A stretch of 64,000 nt of DNA from Glacieibacterium frigidum (lineage in GTDB: Bacteria > Pseudomonadota > Alphaproteobacteria > Sphingomonadales > Sphingomonadaceae): the NCBI RefSeq assembly GCF_007097155.1, contig NZ_VJWA01000002.1:806001-870000 (forward strand). Reading direction: 5' to 3'. A program made the position numbers and the translations under genes. The notes beneath the pieces were generated by a model. The model worked only from the letters and a program-made list of their open reading frames with translations, was not told the origin of the DNA and made no database searches. How positions within the stretch are numbered: position 1 is the first letter of the stretch; each line of letters starts with the position of its first letter. This document shows positions 18,768 to 30,900 of this stretch, one piece after another.

Positions 18768-19528
18768 GGTCGGTCTCCCAAGGCGGCAACGGCAGGTTCG
18801 ATCAGCGCCGGGTCGCCCGCAGCGATCACCCGGCCCTCGGCGCCGAGGCGCAGCGGCGCGCCGGTCCAGTCGGTCATCCGCCCGCCCGCGCCGGTGACGA
18901 CAGGCACGAGTGCGGCCCAGTCGAAGGTCTTCAGCCCGGCCTCGACGACGAGGTCGAGGTGGCCTGAGGCGAGCAGCCCGTAATTGTGGCAGTCGCCGCC
19001 GTAGAGCGTGTCGCGCGCCCGCCCGCGCAGCCGCTCGAAGGTAGCGAAGTCGTCCGCTGGAAAGGCGTGCGGGCTCGTCGTCGCGAGATAGGCCCGCGCC
19101 ATGTCCGGACAACTTCGCACCCGCGCCGGCGCGCCGTTGAGCGTCGTGCCCTCGCCCGTCCCGACCCACCGGTCGCGCGCGATGCACTGGTCGATGACGC
19201 CAAGTACCGGCGTCCCCAAGTCCATCAGCGCGATCAGCGTGCCGAACAGCGGCCGCCCTGCGATGAAGGCGCGCGTCCCGTCGACCGGATCGAGCACCCA
19301 GACTTGCGCGGCATCGGGCCGGTCGTCGCCGTATTCCTCGCCGATCACCCCGTCGCCGGGGCGGTGCGCCTCGATCAGCGCGCGCATCGCCGCCTCCGCG
19401 GCGCGGTCGGCGGCGGTGACGGGCGAGGCATCGGCCTTGGTCTCGATGTCGAAGCGCGCCCGAAAATAGGGCCGGATCGCCTCGCCCGCCGCGTCGGCGA
19501 GCGCGTGCGCCAGTTCGAGATCGTTCAA
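18764..19528 (-). CDS. hisN: Inositol-monophosphatase family, HisN-like histidinol phosphatase
   Basis: Mg-dependent phosphatase of the IMPase fold, 254 residues. Motifs VIGEEYG (near 65), DPVDGTRAFIAGRPLFGTLIAL (near 82-104) and FDWAALVPVVTGAGG (near 205) are those of the HisN subgroup, which finishes histidine synthesis as histidinol-phosphate phosphatase in many actinobacteria and alphaproteobacteria. Inositol or CysQ-like activity cannot be excluded. The TTG start at 19528 is chosen because it overlaps the upstream stop as TTGA. No other his gene is nearby. Confidence 0.82.
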   Translation of the reverse strand: MNDLELAHALADAAGEAIRPYFRARFDIETKADASPVTAADRAAEAAMRALIEAHRPGDGVIGEEYGDDRPDAAQVWVLDPVDGTRAFIAGRPLFGTLIALMDLGTPVLGVIDQCIARDRWVGTGEGTTLNGAPARVRSCPDMARAYLATTSPHAFPADDFATFERLRGRARDTLYGGDCHNYGLLASGHLDLVVEAGLKTFDWAALVPVVTGAGGRMTDWTGAPLRLGAEGRVIAAGDPALIEPAVAALGDRP

Positions 19529-20682
19529 AGGCCCAACTCCGCCAAAATCGCCGCCCGGTCGGCATCGAGCGCCCGCGCTCCCGGCTTCTCGGGCAGATCC
19601 GCATAGCCCGACAGCTTGACCGGATTCCCCGCGCACAGCAGCGGCGACCCATCCGGGAAGGTCGTGCTCGCCCGCATGTTGCGCGCCCGCACCTGCGGCA
19701 GGTCGAGCGCCTGCGCGACATCGTTCAACGGCCCGCACGGCACGCCCGCCGCATCGAGCAGCGCCAGCCAGTGCGCGGCCGGCGCGGTGCCCAGCCGCGC
19801 CTCCAGCACCGTCGCCACCGTGTCCGCCGCCTCCGACCGCGACGCATTGGTCGCAAAGCGCGGGTTCGCCTTCAGCGCCGACAGGTCGAGGGCGTCGAGC
19901 AGCGCACTCCACAGCGCATCGTTGCCCGCCGCGATGACGATATGCGCGTCGGCGCAGGCATAGGCCGCGAACGGCGTGATCGACGGATGCCGCGCCCCCA
20001 GCGGCCCCGGCGCGACGCCCGTCACCGCATAGCGCGCCACCGCATTCTCGAGGATCGCGATCTGCCCGTCGAGCATCGCGACATCGACGAACAGCCCCTC
20101 CCCCGTCCGCGTCCGGTGGTGCACCGCCGCCAGCATGCCCGCGACGGTGAACAGCCCCGCGGTGATGTCGCCGACCGACGTCCCGACCCGCGTCGGCGGC
20201 CCGCCCGGGTGGCCGGTGACCGACATGATCCCCCCCATCGCCTGGACGACCATGTCGTACGCCGCCTTTGGCGCGTCGGGGCCGGTCTGGCCGAAGCCGC
20301 TGGCGGCGGCATAAATCAGCCGCGGATGCCGCGCGTGCAGCACGTCCCAGCCATAGCCCAGCCGCGCCATCGTGCCCGGCCGGTAATTCTCGACGAGCAC
20401 GTCGGCGCGGGCCAGCAGCGCCTCGAACACGTCGCGGTCGCGCGGCGCCTTCAGGTCGAGCGCGATCGACTCCTTGCCGCGGTTGACGCTGGCGAAATAG
20501 GCCGACTGCCCCTTGGCGTCGAACGGCCCGATCGCCCGGCTGTCGTCGCCCCCATCGGGCCGCTCGACCTTGACGATCCGCGCCCCCAGATCGCCGAGCA
20601 CCAGCGTTGCATACGGCCCGGCGAGCACGCGCGACAGGTCGACGATCAGCAGGTCGTCGAGGGGGCCGGAGGTTCTGGTCAC
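19525..20682 (-). CDS. CaiB/BaiF family CoA-transferase
   Basis: Class III acyl-CoA transferase, 385 residues. GPLDDLLIVDLSRVLAGPYATLVLGDLGA is the canonical N-terminus, and FASVNRGKESIALDLK follows near residue 70. The catalytic aspartate is expected in YDMVVQAMGGIMSVTG. The GTG at 20682 is preferred; a TTG at 20727 would add an unconserved proline-rich leader. Family members activate organic acids such as itaconate, mesaconate, carnitine or oxalate. Substrate unknown; no acyl-CoA pathway gene adjoins. Confidence 0.9.
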   Translation of the reverse strand: MTRTSGPLDDLLIVDLSRVLAGPYATLVLGDLGARIVKVERPDGGDDSRAIGPFDAKGQSAYFASVNRGKESIALDLKAPRDRDVFEALLARADVLVENYRPGTMARLGYGWDVLHARHPRLIYAAASGFGQTGPDAPKAAYDMVVQAMGGIMSVTGHPGGPPTRVGTSVGDITAGLFTVAGMLAAVHHRTRTGEGLFVDVAMLDGQIAILENAVARYAVTGVAPGPLGARHPSITPFAAYACADAHIVIAAGNDALWSALLDALDLSALKANPRFATNASRSEAADTVATVLEARLGTAPAAHWLALLDAAGVPCGPLNDVAQALDLPQVRARNMRASTTFPDGSPLLCAGNPVKLSGYADLPEKPGARALDADRAAILAELGL

Positions 20683-20744
20683 GGCTGCGGTGGTAGCGAG
20701 GTGCGGCGGGGGAGGCCAGTGTCGCAAGTCGGCGCCAAGCTACG

Positions 20745-21890
20745 TCACGCCGTCAGGTCGAGGACCTCGATGCGCGGGATGCCGTCCCTGGCCCTGACCC
20801 GGCTGCCCTTCTTGCTGCCGAAATACGACGTATAGGTGTGCCGCTCGATCCGGTAGTCGCCCGCGTCGTCGGCGGCGGCAGCGGCGCGCGGCAGCGGCGA
20901 ATAGAGCCGGCCGGCGACCTGGCCGGTCGCGATCGGCAGCCAGGCCGCGTTGCCCTCGCTGCGCAGGACCGTCACCTCGTCGACCGTCCCGTCGGCGCGG
21001 ACGCGAAAGGCGATATCCGCCCATTTGTCCTGAAAACCGCCGCCGGCAGCCGATGACGTCGCCCGCCTGTCGAGCGCTGCGCCGAAATTCTCAATGCGCG
21101 GCAGCTTGAACTCGGGAGTCCACAGGAGGATCTGCCGCTCCGGCAGCGGGTCGGGCGACGCCGTCAGGACGCTCAGGTCGGGTGCCTTGGTCGGCTTCGA
21201 CGACAGGCGGACGATCAGGACGCGTGCAGCGATGCGGATGGCGGCCAGGTCGGCGCCGGGCAGCGCCGTGATGGGCCTGAGCTGCGCGATCGCCGCGCGC
21301 CGGTCGCCGCGCGTGAAATAGGGCAGCCACGCGCGGCGCAGCCGCGTGATCGCCGCGATCTGCGTCAGGCCCGCCGCGGTAGCCCGCCGCTCGGCCGATC
21401 GCAGCAGATAGTCCGACGTGCGAGGGTCGCCGAGCTTGAGCTTCATGTCGGCGGCCTCGATCTCGGCGAGCAGGATCTCCGCCTCGTCACGAATCGTACC
21501 CGCCTTCAACGACCGCACGATCCGGCGCACGTCGGTCGAATAGCGCTCGGCATCGCCGATGTGGATCGAGACGCGCGACGATGCGCGGTACAGCTGCGAC
21601 ACCGCGACCGGCTCGGCCGGGGCGAACTGGCGGTTGCGCCGGATCGAGCGGGACAGCGCGCCGCGCGCCGCCTTGTACTCGCCGGCGACGAACAGCGCCT
21701 CCGAATAGGCGAGGGTCGCGGCGATATCCTCGGCGGGCGTGCAGCGGAACTGGAGGCAACGGTCGTGCGCGGCCTTCAGCGTCGCGATCGGCGTCGCGGT
21801 GACGACGATCGTCGGGCCGGAAACCGCCTCCGCCTCCGGCGGCGCGGCGGCGACCGGTGCGGCGAGGAGCGCGACCAGAACGGCAAGCAT
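20745..21890 (-). CDS. Secreted protein with helical repeats and TonB-C-like end
   Basis: Unrecognised 381-residue protein. Residues 1-17 form a signal peptide. The middle (about 40-270) is alpha-helical, with TPR-like paired helices such as AATLAYSEALFVAGEYKAARGALSRS. The C-terminal part, WADIAFRVRADGTVDEVTVLRSEG, matches the beta-alpha-beta style of TonB C-terminal domains. It starts at the ATG at 21890 (GTG at 21893 also possible), 56 nt after the giant tpsA and in the same direction, so it is likely part of that transcript. A role in surface presentation of TpsA is inferred from position only. Confidence 0.6.
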   Translation of the reverse strand: MLAVLVALLAAPVAAAPPEAEAVSGPTIVVTATPIATLKAAHDRCLQFRCTPAEDIAATLAYSEALFVAGEYKAARGALSRSIRRNRQFAPAEPVAVSQLYRASSRVSIHIGDAERYSTDVRRIVRSLKAGTIRDEAEILLAEIEAADMKLKLGDPRTSDYLLRSAERRATAAGLTQIAAITRLRRAWLPYFTRGDRRAAIAQLRPITALPGADLAAIRIAARVLIVRLSSKPTKAPDLSVLTASPDPLPERQILLWTPEFKLPRIENFGAALDRRATSSAAGGGFQDKWADIAFRVRADGTVDEVTVLRSEGNAAWLPIATGQVAGRLYSPLPRAAAAADDAGDYRIERHTYTSYFGSKKGSRVRARDGIPRIEVLDLTA

Positions 21891-21946
21891 CACGGGAGGT
21901 TATCCGATTCGCCGATTATCGTCGAGCGGACACCCGTGGGCGACGG

Positions 21947-24900
21947 TCAGTTCCCGCCGGGCCGCCGCCGGATGACGATGCCGCCGCCCGCGCCTTCGAC
22001 GACATAGGTGTCGGTGGCGCCCGGCTGCTGGTCGACGATCAGCACGGTCGACAGCGGCTGGTCGGTGATGTCGATCGGGCGCGGCGGGGTATAATCCTCC
22101 AGCCGCAGCGCCTCGGACGGGGTCGCGCCGCTGCCGCCCCCGCCGCAGGTCGTCGCGCCGATCGCGCAGCCGTTGAAGATCGCGGTGCCGCCGTTGCCGC
22201 TGCCGAGCTCGCCCGCGAACGCCACCGTCGGGCCGGAGCGCAAATTGCCCGCGCTGTCGACCAGGCTGCCCGACAGGTCGATCGCGCGCGCGTTGCCCAG
22301 GGATACGATCGGCTGGCTCGCGCCGGTGCCGTTAAAGAACAGGCCGACGTAGTTGCCTTGGCTGCTCGCGGTATTCTGCGAGACGATCTTGCCTGCGGCA
22401 TCGACGGTGAAGCGGTTGGCGACCGCGAACAGCCGGTCGTCGCGCGGGCCGGCAACGGCGGGGACACCGCCCGCCACGTCGATGTCGGCGGCCGGCGTCG
22501 CGCGCACCGCGGCGCGGAAATCGGCGAGACCGAAGATCACGTCGTTGACCGCGTAGAACGCCAGCTCGCCGACCGCGACGACCTTGCCGAAGCAGTTCAC
22601 GTCGAGCTCCGCGAAGCCGAAGCTGCCCGAGACAAAGACCGAGTCGGGACGGAAGCGGCCGAGCGGGTTGGCGTCGCCGATCTGGATGAAGCCGCCGTTG
22701 ACGCTGGGCAGGACGCGGCCCTGGACGTCGACGGCATGGCTGCGGTCGGCGAACAGCGCGAGGCGCGGCAGGTCGGCGGGGTTGTAGCCGAAGTCGCGCA
22801 CGATCAGGTCGCCCCCCGCGCCCTGGCCGTCGCCCTGGCCGGTGGTCAGCGCGGCGTAGAAGCTCGCGGTGCCGGCGATGCGCAGGCGCGCGATATCGGC
22901 GGCGGCGAGCACGAAGCCGCTGTCGCCCTCCGCCCCGCCGAGAACCATGCGGCCCGGCGTCTCGACCTGCAGCGCCGACGCGACGAGGCTGCGGCGCACG
23001 TCGAGGTCGCCGCCGACGATCCGCAGGGCCCCCGTCGTCGACGCCCCCAGGCTGACGCGCCCGGTGGCGATCAGCGTCGCAGCGCCGCGCCCGGTGAAGG
23101 TGTCGAGCGCGATGCCGCCGTTGGTCGCCTGTGCGAAGGTCACGCCGCCGACATCGAGGGTGCCGACATCGATCGAGCGGCCGATCAGCGTCGCGTCCCC
23201 TCCGGCGCGGACGACGGCGGCGGTGATCGCCTCGTCGGGGTCGAGGCTGAGGTTGCGGCCCGCCTCGAACCGGTCGCCGGCGATGCGGGTCGTCGCGACG
23301 ACGGTCAGGTCGCGCGTCGCGACCGCGGTGCCGCCCTGCACGATCGGTGCAGTCAGGATCAGGTCGCGCGCCGCGGTGAGCTGCGCGAAGCTGAGCGTCG
23401 TGCCCGCAGTGAGGCGCAGATCGCGGGTCGCGACGAGGCCGGCGGTCGCGGCGAACGCCCCGCCCGTGGTGACCGCGATGTCGCGGCCCGACAGCTGCAG
23501 CGCCCCGCCGACGCTGGCGCCGGTGACGGTCACGTCGCGGCTCGCGCTCGCCTGCGCGATGCTGACGGCGCCAGTGCCGGTGACGCCGATATCGTTTGCG
23601 GCGCTCAGCTGCGCGGCGGTGATCGCGCCGCCCGCCAGCACGACGTTCGAGCCATCCCCCTCGCTGTCGGCCGCGAGGCCCGTCGCGCGGACCTGCCCGA
23701 GCGACTGGCTGCCGCCGGTCAGGCGCACGTCGTCACCTGCGGTCGCGGACGTCAGCGACAGCGCGTCGGTCGCAGTCGCGGTCAGGTCGGTGCCCGCCGT
23801 GGCGGTGGTGCCGGCGATGCTCGTCGCGGTGAGGGTCAGCGCCCCACCTGCGGTCGCGGTGCCGAAGCTGAGCGGCCCCGCCGCGCTGATCGTCAGGTTG
23901 CGCACCGCGCCCAGCGTGCCGCCGGTGAAGCCGCTCGCGGTGGCGGTCAGCGAGACGTCGCGCCCCGCCGAGACACCCGCCGGGCTAAGGCTCGCCGCGC
24001 TCAGGACCGCGTCGCGGCCCGCGCTGATCGCATTGCCCTCGCCGGTGACACCGAGCGCGCCGCTGGCGGTGATCCGCACGTCGCCCGGGGCGCTTGCCGA
24101 GACGAGCGTCACGTCGCGCCCGCCGATGATGACATTGGAGCCGTCCGCCTCGCTGTCGGTGCCGAGGCCGGTCGCGACGACGCCGCCGAGCGCGACATCC
24201 TGCACGGCCGACAGGCGCACGTCGTCGCCGGCCTGCGTGTTGCCCAGCACGATGCCGCCGCTGCGCGCGGTCGCGGTGACGTCGCCACCGGCGCGCGCGG
24301 TGCCGCCGTTGAGGCTCGCGCCGGTCAGCACAAGGTCGCGCGCCGCGGTCAGCGTGCCGAAGGTCAGCGCCCCCGCCGCGTCGGCGATCAGGTCGCGCGC
24401 CGCGCTGACGTCGCCCGCCGCGATGCCGCCCTCGGTCGCGGTGAAGATCAGGTCGCGCCCTGCCGACACGCCGCCTGGCGACACGGTCGCGCCGGTCAGG
24501 ATCGCGTCGCGCCCGGCCACCACGGCGTTCGCCGCAGAGGCGATGGTCAGGGCTCCGCTCGCGACGACGCGCACGTCGGTCGGCGCGGTCGCGGCGGTCA
24601 GGCTGACGGCGCGCCCGCCGATGACGATGTTCGACCCGTCGCCCTCGCTATCGAGGCCTTCGCCCGTCGCGGCGACGCCGCCCAGCGTCACGTCCTGCGC
24701 CGCGGTGACGCGGACGTCGTCCCCGGCGCGCGTGTCGGCGAGCACGATGCCGCCGCTGCGTGCCGTGGCGGTGACGTCGCCGCCGGCGGTCGCGCCGCTG
24801 CCGTCGAGGCTCGCGCCGGTCAGGATCAAGTCGCGCGCCGCGGTCAGCCCGCCGAAGCGCAGTGCGCCGCTGGCGTCGGCGATCAGGTCGCGCGCCGAAG

Positions 24901-27900
24901 TCAGGTCGCCCGCGACGATGTCGCCCGCGGTCGCGGTCAGCGACAGGTCGCGCCCCGCCGAGATGCCGCTGGGCGCCAGGCTGGCGGCGACGAGCACGAC
25001 ATCGCGGCCCGCGACGACACCCGTGCCAGTCCCGGTGACCGACAGCGCACCGGTCGCGGTCAGGCGGATGTCGGTCGGCGCGCTCGCCGAGGTCAGGGTG
25101 ATGCCGCGCGCCGCGACGGCGATGTTCGACCCGTCGCCCTCGGTGTCGGTCCCCGCGCCGCTCGCGACCACGGCGCCTAGCGTCGCGTCCTGCGCAGCGG
25201 TGACGCGCACGTCGTCGCCCGCGCGCGTGTCGGCGAGCACGGCATTGCCACTGCGCGCCGTGACCGTGACGTCGCGCCCGGCGGTCGCCGCGTCGCCGTC
25301 GAGGCTGGCGCCAGTCAGCACGAGGTCGCGCGTCGCGGTCAGCGAGCCGAAGCCCAGCGTGCCGGTCGCATCGGCGATCAGATCGCGCGCCGCGGACAGG
25401 TCGCCCGCCGCGATGTCGCCCGCAGTCGCGGTCAGCACAAGATCGCGCCCGGCCGAGATGCTGCCCGGCGCGAGGCTCGCGGCGGTCAGCAGCACGTCGC
25501 GCCCCGCCGAGATGCCGCCGCCCGTCGTCAGCGCGCCGGCCGAAGTCAGCACCACGTCGGTCGTCGCGAACACCGCGTCGACGACGATCGAGCCCGCGTC
25601 GATGACGACATTGCCGCCGTCGCCCTCGCTGTCGGCGCCGCCGCCCGCGGTGATCGACTGGCCGGTGACCGCGCCGCTGCCGACGGCGATCCGCACGTCG
25701 TCGCCCGCCGTCAATATGGCGTCGCCCTGCCGGTCGGGTCCGCGCAGGGTCAGGCCGGTGCCGATGACGCCGATATCGCGCGTCGCCTCACCGCCCAGCG
25801 TGACCGCGCCGCCAGTGGCGAACAGGTCGCGGCCCGCGACGGCATAGGCGTCGATGATCGCGCCGGTCAGGCGCACGTCGTTGCCGGCGGTCGCCCGCGT
25901 CAGCGCGAGCGCACCGCTGCGCGCCGTGGCGTTGAGGTCGCCGCCCGCGACGACGACGCCGCCTGCGACCGACGCGCCCGCGAGGCTCAGGTCGCGCGCC
26001 GCGTTGAGATTGCCGAAGGTCAGTGCGCCCGCCGCATCGAGGGTCAGGTCGCGCGCCGCGCTAAGGTCGCCCGCCGCGATGCCGCTGGCGGTCGCGGTCA
26101 GCGACAGGTCGCGGCCCGCCGAGATGCCGCCCGGGCTGAGGCTCGGGGCGACGAGGATCGCGTCGCGGCCCGCGGCGATGGCGATGCCCTCGCCGGTGAC
26201 GGTCAGCGCGCCGGTCGCGGTGATGCGCACGTCGTCGGTGGCGGTCGCGGAGACCAGGGTGACGGCACGGCCGTCGAGAATGACGTTGCGACCGTCGCCC
26301 TCGCTGTCGGTCGCGTTGCCCGTCGCGCCGGCGCTGCCCAGCGTCAGGTCGAGAAGCGCGGAAATCCGCACGTCGTCGCCCGCCGACACATTGCCCAGCG
26401 TCGCATTGCCCGTCCGCGCGGTCGCGGTCAGGTCGCCCCCGGCGCTGGCGTCGCCGGTCGCGAGCGAGGCACCGGCGAGGCGCAGATCGCCGCCGGCGCC
26501 GAGCGCGCCCGTGCCGAGCGCGCCGCCGGCATTCGCATCGAGCAGAGCGCCCGCGGTCAGATTGCCGAGTGCGATCGCGCCGCTCGCGGTGATCCGCATG
26601 TCGCGCGCCGCACGGAGCGACGCGCCGCCCGTGATGTCGCCCGCGGTCGCGGTCAGCGTCACGTCGCGCGTCGGGATCAAGCCATAGCCATAGCCGTAAC
26701 CATAGCCGTAGCCCGGATTGGTGTAGCCGCTAAGCGACCCCAGCGCGACGCGTGCGCCGCTGAGCAGGAAGTCCTGCCCGACCGCGGCGTCGCCGACCTG
26801 CGCGAGGCCCAGCGCGGCAAGCACCGTCAGGTCGCGGCGCACCGCGGCGCTGCCGACCACTGCATCGCCGCCGATGGCAGTGACGCGCACGTCCTGCCGC
26901 GCCGCGACCTGGCCGAGGTTGGCGCTCGCCCCGGAAATGACGATGTCGCGCGTCGCGTCGAGGCCCGTCGCGGCCACGGCGCCGGTCGCCGAGCCGGCGA
27001 TGTCGCGCCCGGCCGTCAGCGTGCCGCGCGCGTCGATGCCGCCCGCCGTCGCGGTCAGGCGGATGTCGCGGTCGGCGTTCAGCGGACCGGTCAGCACCGA
27101 CGCGCCGCTGACGACGATGTCGCCGCCCGCATCCGCGAAATAGACGTTGCCACCGCCGACCGGGCTGCCGTCCGACCCGATGCCGAGCGCCACCACGCCG
27201 CTGCCCGTGGCGAGGATGTCGTTCGCCGCGACCGCAATCTCGAGCGTCACCGCGCCGCCGGTCGCGACGATGTCCGACCCGTCACCCTCGCTGTCGGAGG
27301 CCAGGCCCGTCGAGCGCGCCTCCTCGACGTCGATGGTCGCGCCCGCCAGGCGCACGTCGTCGCCGGCGCGTACCAGCCCGGCGCGCAGCGTCCCCGTGCG
27401 CGCGTCGAGCGTCGCGTCGCCGCCCGCGGTCGCGCTGCCGCCGTCGATACCGGCGCCCGACAGCACCAGATTGCCGCCCGCGTCGGCACTGGCGAAGCTG
27501 AGCGGTCCCGCGGCGTCGACGGTCAGGTTGCGCACCGCCGTCAGCGTGCCCGCGCTGAAGCCGCTGGCGGTTGCGATAAGCGACAGGTCGCGCCCGGCGT
27601 CGAGCGTACCCAGCACCAGCGTGGCGCCGCTGACCGCGATATCGCGCGCCGCACGCGCGCCGCCGTCGCCGCCGCCGACCGTCGCGGTGCCGGTCGCCGT
27701 GACGATCAGGTCGGTAAAGGCGCTGCTGCGGTCGACGCGCACGTCACCGCCGGTCGCGACGATGCTGCTGCCGTCGGTCTCGGTATCGGCGGCGGCGCCC
27801 GTCGTCGTGGCGTTGCCGATGGCGACTGTCGCGCCGGCAAAGCGCAGGTCGTCGCCCGCCGTGGCGGTGCCGACATTGACCGCGCCGCTGCGCGCGATGA

Positions 27901-30900
27901 CCGACGCGTCGCGTCCGGCGCCGAGGTCGGCGATCGTCACCGCGGCAGCGATGACCGTCAGGTCGCGGACCGCGCTGAGCGCCCCCGCAGTCAGACCTGC
28001 GGCTGCATCGAGGCGCAAGTCGCGCCCGGCGCTGATCGCCGAGTTGAGCCCCACGGTCTCGCCGATCCCGCCTGCGGTGGCGGTCAGCGACAGGTCGCGC
28101 GCCGCGACGAGGTTGCCGAACTCCAGCGTCGCGCCGTTCAGGATGATATCCTGCCCTGCCGTCGCGCCGCCCTGCGCGGCACCAACGCTCGCGAGGCCCG
28201 TAGCCGTGACGGCCAGGTCGGTCGCCGCGCTCGCGCCGTCGATGCGGACCGCGCCGCCGGTCGCGACGATGTTGCTGCCGTCGCCCTCGGTATCGGCGCC
28301 CGCGCCGGTCGAGGTCGCCTTAACGATGCGCACGTCGGGGCCCGCGAGGCGCAGATCGCCGCCCGCGGTCGCGGTGCCGATCTGCAGCACCCCCGTCCGC
28401 GCCGTCGCGGTCAGGTCGCGCCCCGCCGACACGGTGCCGAGGTCGAGGCTAGCGCCTGTCACGATGAAGTCGCGCACCGAGCTTGCCGACACCATCGCAG
28501 CGGTGCCGCCCGCGTCGATCAGCGCGTCGCGCCCGGCGCTCTGGCTGGCGGTCGCGGTCAGGTTGCCGCTGGTGTTGAGGCGCAGGTCATGCGTCGCGGT
28601 CATTCGGCCGGTCGTCAGCGCGCCGGCATCGACGATGATATCGCGTGCATCGACGCCGCCGTCGTTCTGCGCCAGCGTCGCCGCGCCGCTGGTGTTGATC
28701 CGCACGTCGGTCGCTGCGCTCAGCACGTCGGCGTTCAGGCTCGCGGCCGTGACCACCAGGTTCGATCCGTCGCCCTCGCTGTCGGTGCCGCCGAGTGCGC
28801 GCGCCGTCGCGACCGTCACCGCGCCGCCGCCCAGCCGAACGTCGTCGCGCGCCGTCACGGTGCCCAGCGTCAACAGCCCGCTGGCGCGAATGTCGAGGTC
28901 GCGGTCAGCCGCCAGCGTGTCCGCGAAGGCGAAGTCGCCCGCGGTCGCGAGAATCGTAATGTCGCGTGTCGGGATCAGCTGGCCATAGCCGTAGCCATAG
29001 CCGTCGAGATAGCCGCTCAAGCCGCCAAGCTGGGCCCGGAGCCCGCTGAGGAGCAGGTCACGCCCGACCGTCGCAAAACCGATCCGCGCCAGGCCGTTCG
29101 CCGCCAAGACGCGCAGGTCGCGGCGCACCGCGGCACTGCTGACCAGTGCGTCGCCGGTCCGCGCGGTGACGATCGTATCGCGGCGTGTCCCGATGTAGGA
29201 GATCGCGACGCTGTCGCCGGTGACCACCGCGTCGGTCGGCGCGTCGAGGGTCGCGAGCGTGACCGCGCCGCCGGTGACGCGGATATTCTGCCCGTCGCTC
29301 TCGCTATCGGCGCCGGCGACTCCCTCTCCCGTCAAGCCCGCGACGAGCGATCCGAGGACGGTGACCGGGCCGCCCGCCGTCAGCACTATGTCGTCGCCGG
29401 CGCGTGCCGAGCTGAGCGCGATGCCGCCGCTCGCGGTGACGGTTACGTCGCCGTCCGAATCGAGCGAACCGCCGTTGACGTCGCCGCTGCGTGCCGTGAC
29501 GCCGAGCAGCTGTGCGCCGCTGACATTCGAATTGAGCTGCACGCTCGCGCCCGCCAGCGTGACGACCGGTGCGGATACCCCGCCGCGCAGGCGCAGTGCG
29601 CCGCCGGCATCGACCGCGACCGTGCCGCCGCTGCTCGTCACGCCGCCGGTATCGATCGCTCCGGTGGCATTGAGCACGACCCCGGTCGCGCCCGCGAAGG
29701 CTGTCGAGGACGACGGCACGGTGCGCGTGATCGCACCCGCGTCGACGCGGATCGCCGCCGCGGTCACCGTGCCGGTGCCCGTGGTCAGCGTGCCCGTCAG
29801 CGTCGCGTCGAAGCGGTCGGGCGCGGTCGCGCCAGTCAGCGTCGCGCTGCCGCCCGCGAGGACGATCCGCCGCCCATCGCCTTCGGTATCGTCCTTCGCG
29901 GTCGAGACAATGATCTCGCCGACGTCGATCGACGGCCCGGTCAGCCGCACGTCGTCGCCCGCCGCGAGCACCGCCGACGCGGTTAGCGCGCCCGTCCGTG
30001 CCGTGATGCCCAGGTCGCGGCCAGCGCTCGCGCCCGCCACCGTGACACTGCCGCCGTCAAGGACGATGTCGCGCACGGCGGTCGTCGTGCCGCTCAGCGC
30101 CAGCGCGCCGCTGACCGTGATGCGCAGATCGTTCGCCGCCGCCAGCGTGCCGCCATAGCTGAAGCCGCCCGCGGTCGCCGCGATCGTGATGTCGAACGTC
30201 GGCACCGGCGTGCCATACCCATAGCCGTAGCCTGCCGGTACGAAGGCCCCGACGCTGCCGAGCGCCACCGTCGCGCCGCTGAGCAGCAGTTTGCCGCCGA
30301 CGTTCGCGGTACCGATCGACGCCAGCCCCATCGCCGCCAGCACGGTCAGGTCGCGTGGGGTACGCGCCGTGCCGACGACCGCATTGCCGGTGCGCGCCGT
30401 GACGCGCGCGTCGCGCCCGGGCAGGATCTGGTTCACGCTGACGCTCGCGCCTGTCAGCACGACGTCGCGCCCGGCGCTGACTGGGCCGAGGTCGAGCGCG
30501 CCAGCCGCATCGACGATCACGTCCTGACCCGCGTTTAAGGGCACCAGGCGGGTGAAGCCGGCGCCGGTCGTCGTCAGGTTGAGATCGCGCCCGGCGTCAA
30601 GGGCGCCTTCGAGCGCGATCGACGCGGCGCTCAGCACGATGTCGCCATCTGCCAGGATGCCGGACCGTTGGCAGAAGCTGCAGACCGACTGCGAGATCGT
30701 CAGCGCGCCGGTCGCGGTGGCCCGCACATCGCCGTTATTAGCGTCGAGATCCGCCGCCGTGATGGTGCCGCCCGTCAGCACGATGCTGCCGGCGCCACCT
30801 TCCCCCTGACCCGAATAGGCGCGGCCGAGCCGGATGTCGGCGCCACTGACCCGGATATCGCGCCCGGCGTCCAGTTCGTCGGCGTCGACGGAAGTCGCTG

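Noticed and set aside
21947-22450. A CdiA-like toxin at the adhesin C-terminus.
   Set aside because: No VENN-type border or nuclease motif, and no small immunity-like gene follows.
23729-25696. Possible CRISPR array, because of regular repeats.
   Set aside because: Units are 495 bp, in frame and translate to beta-helix protein; there are no short repeats with unique spacers and no cas gene.
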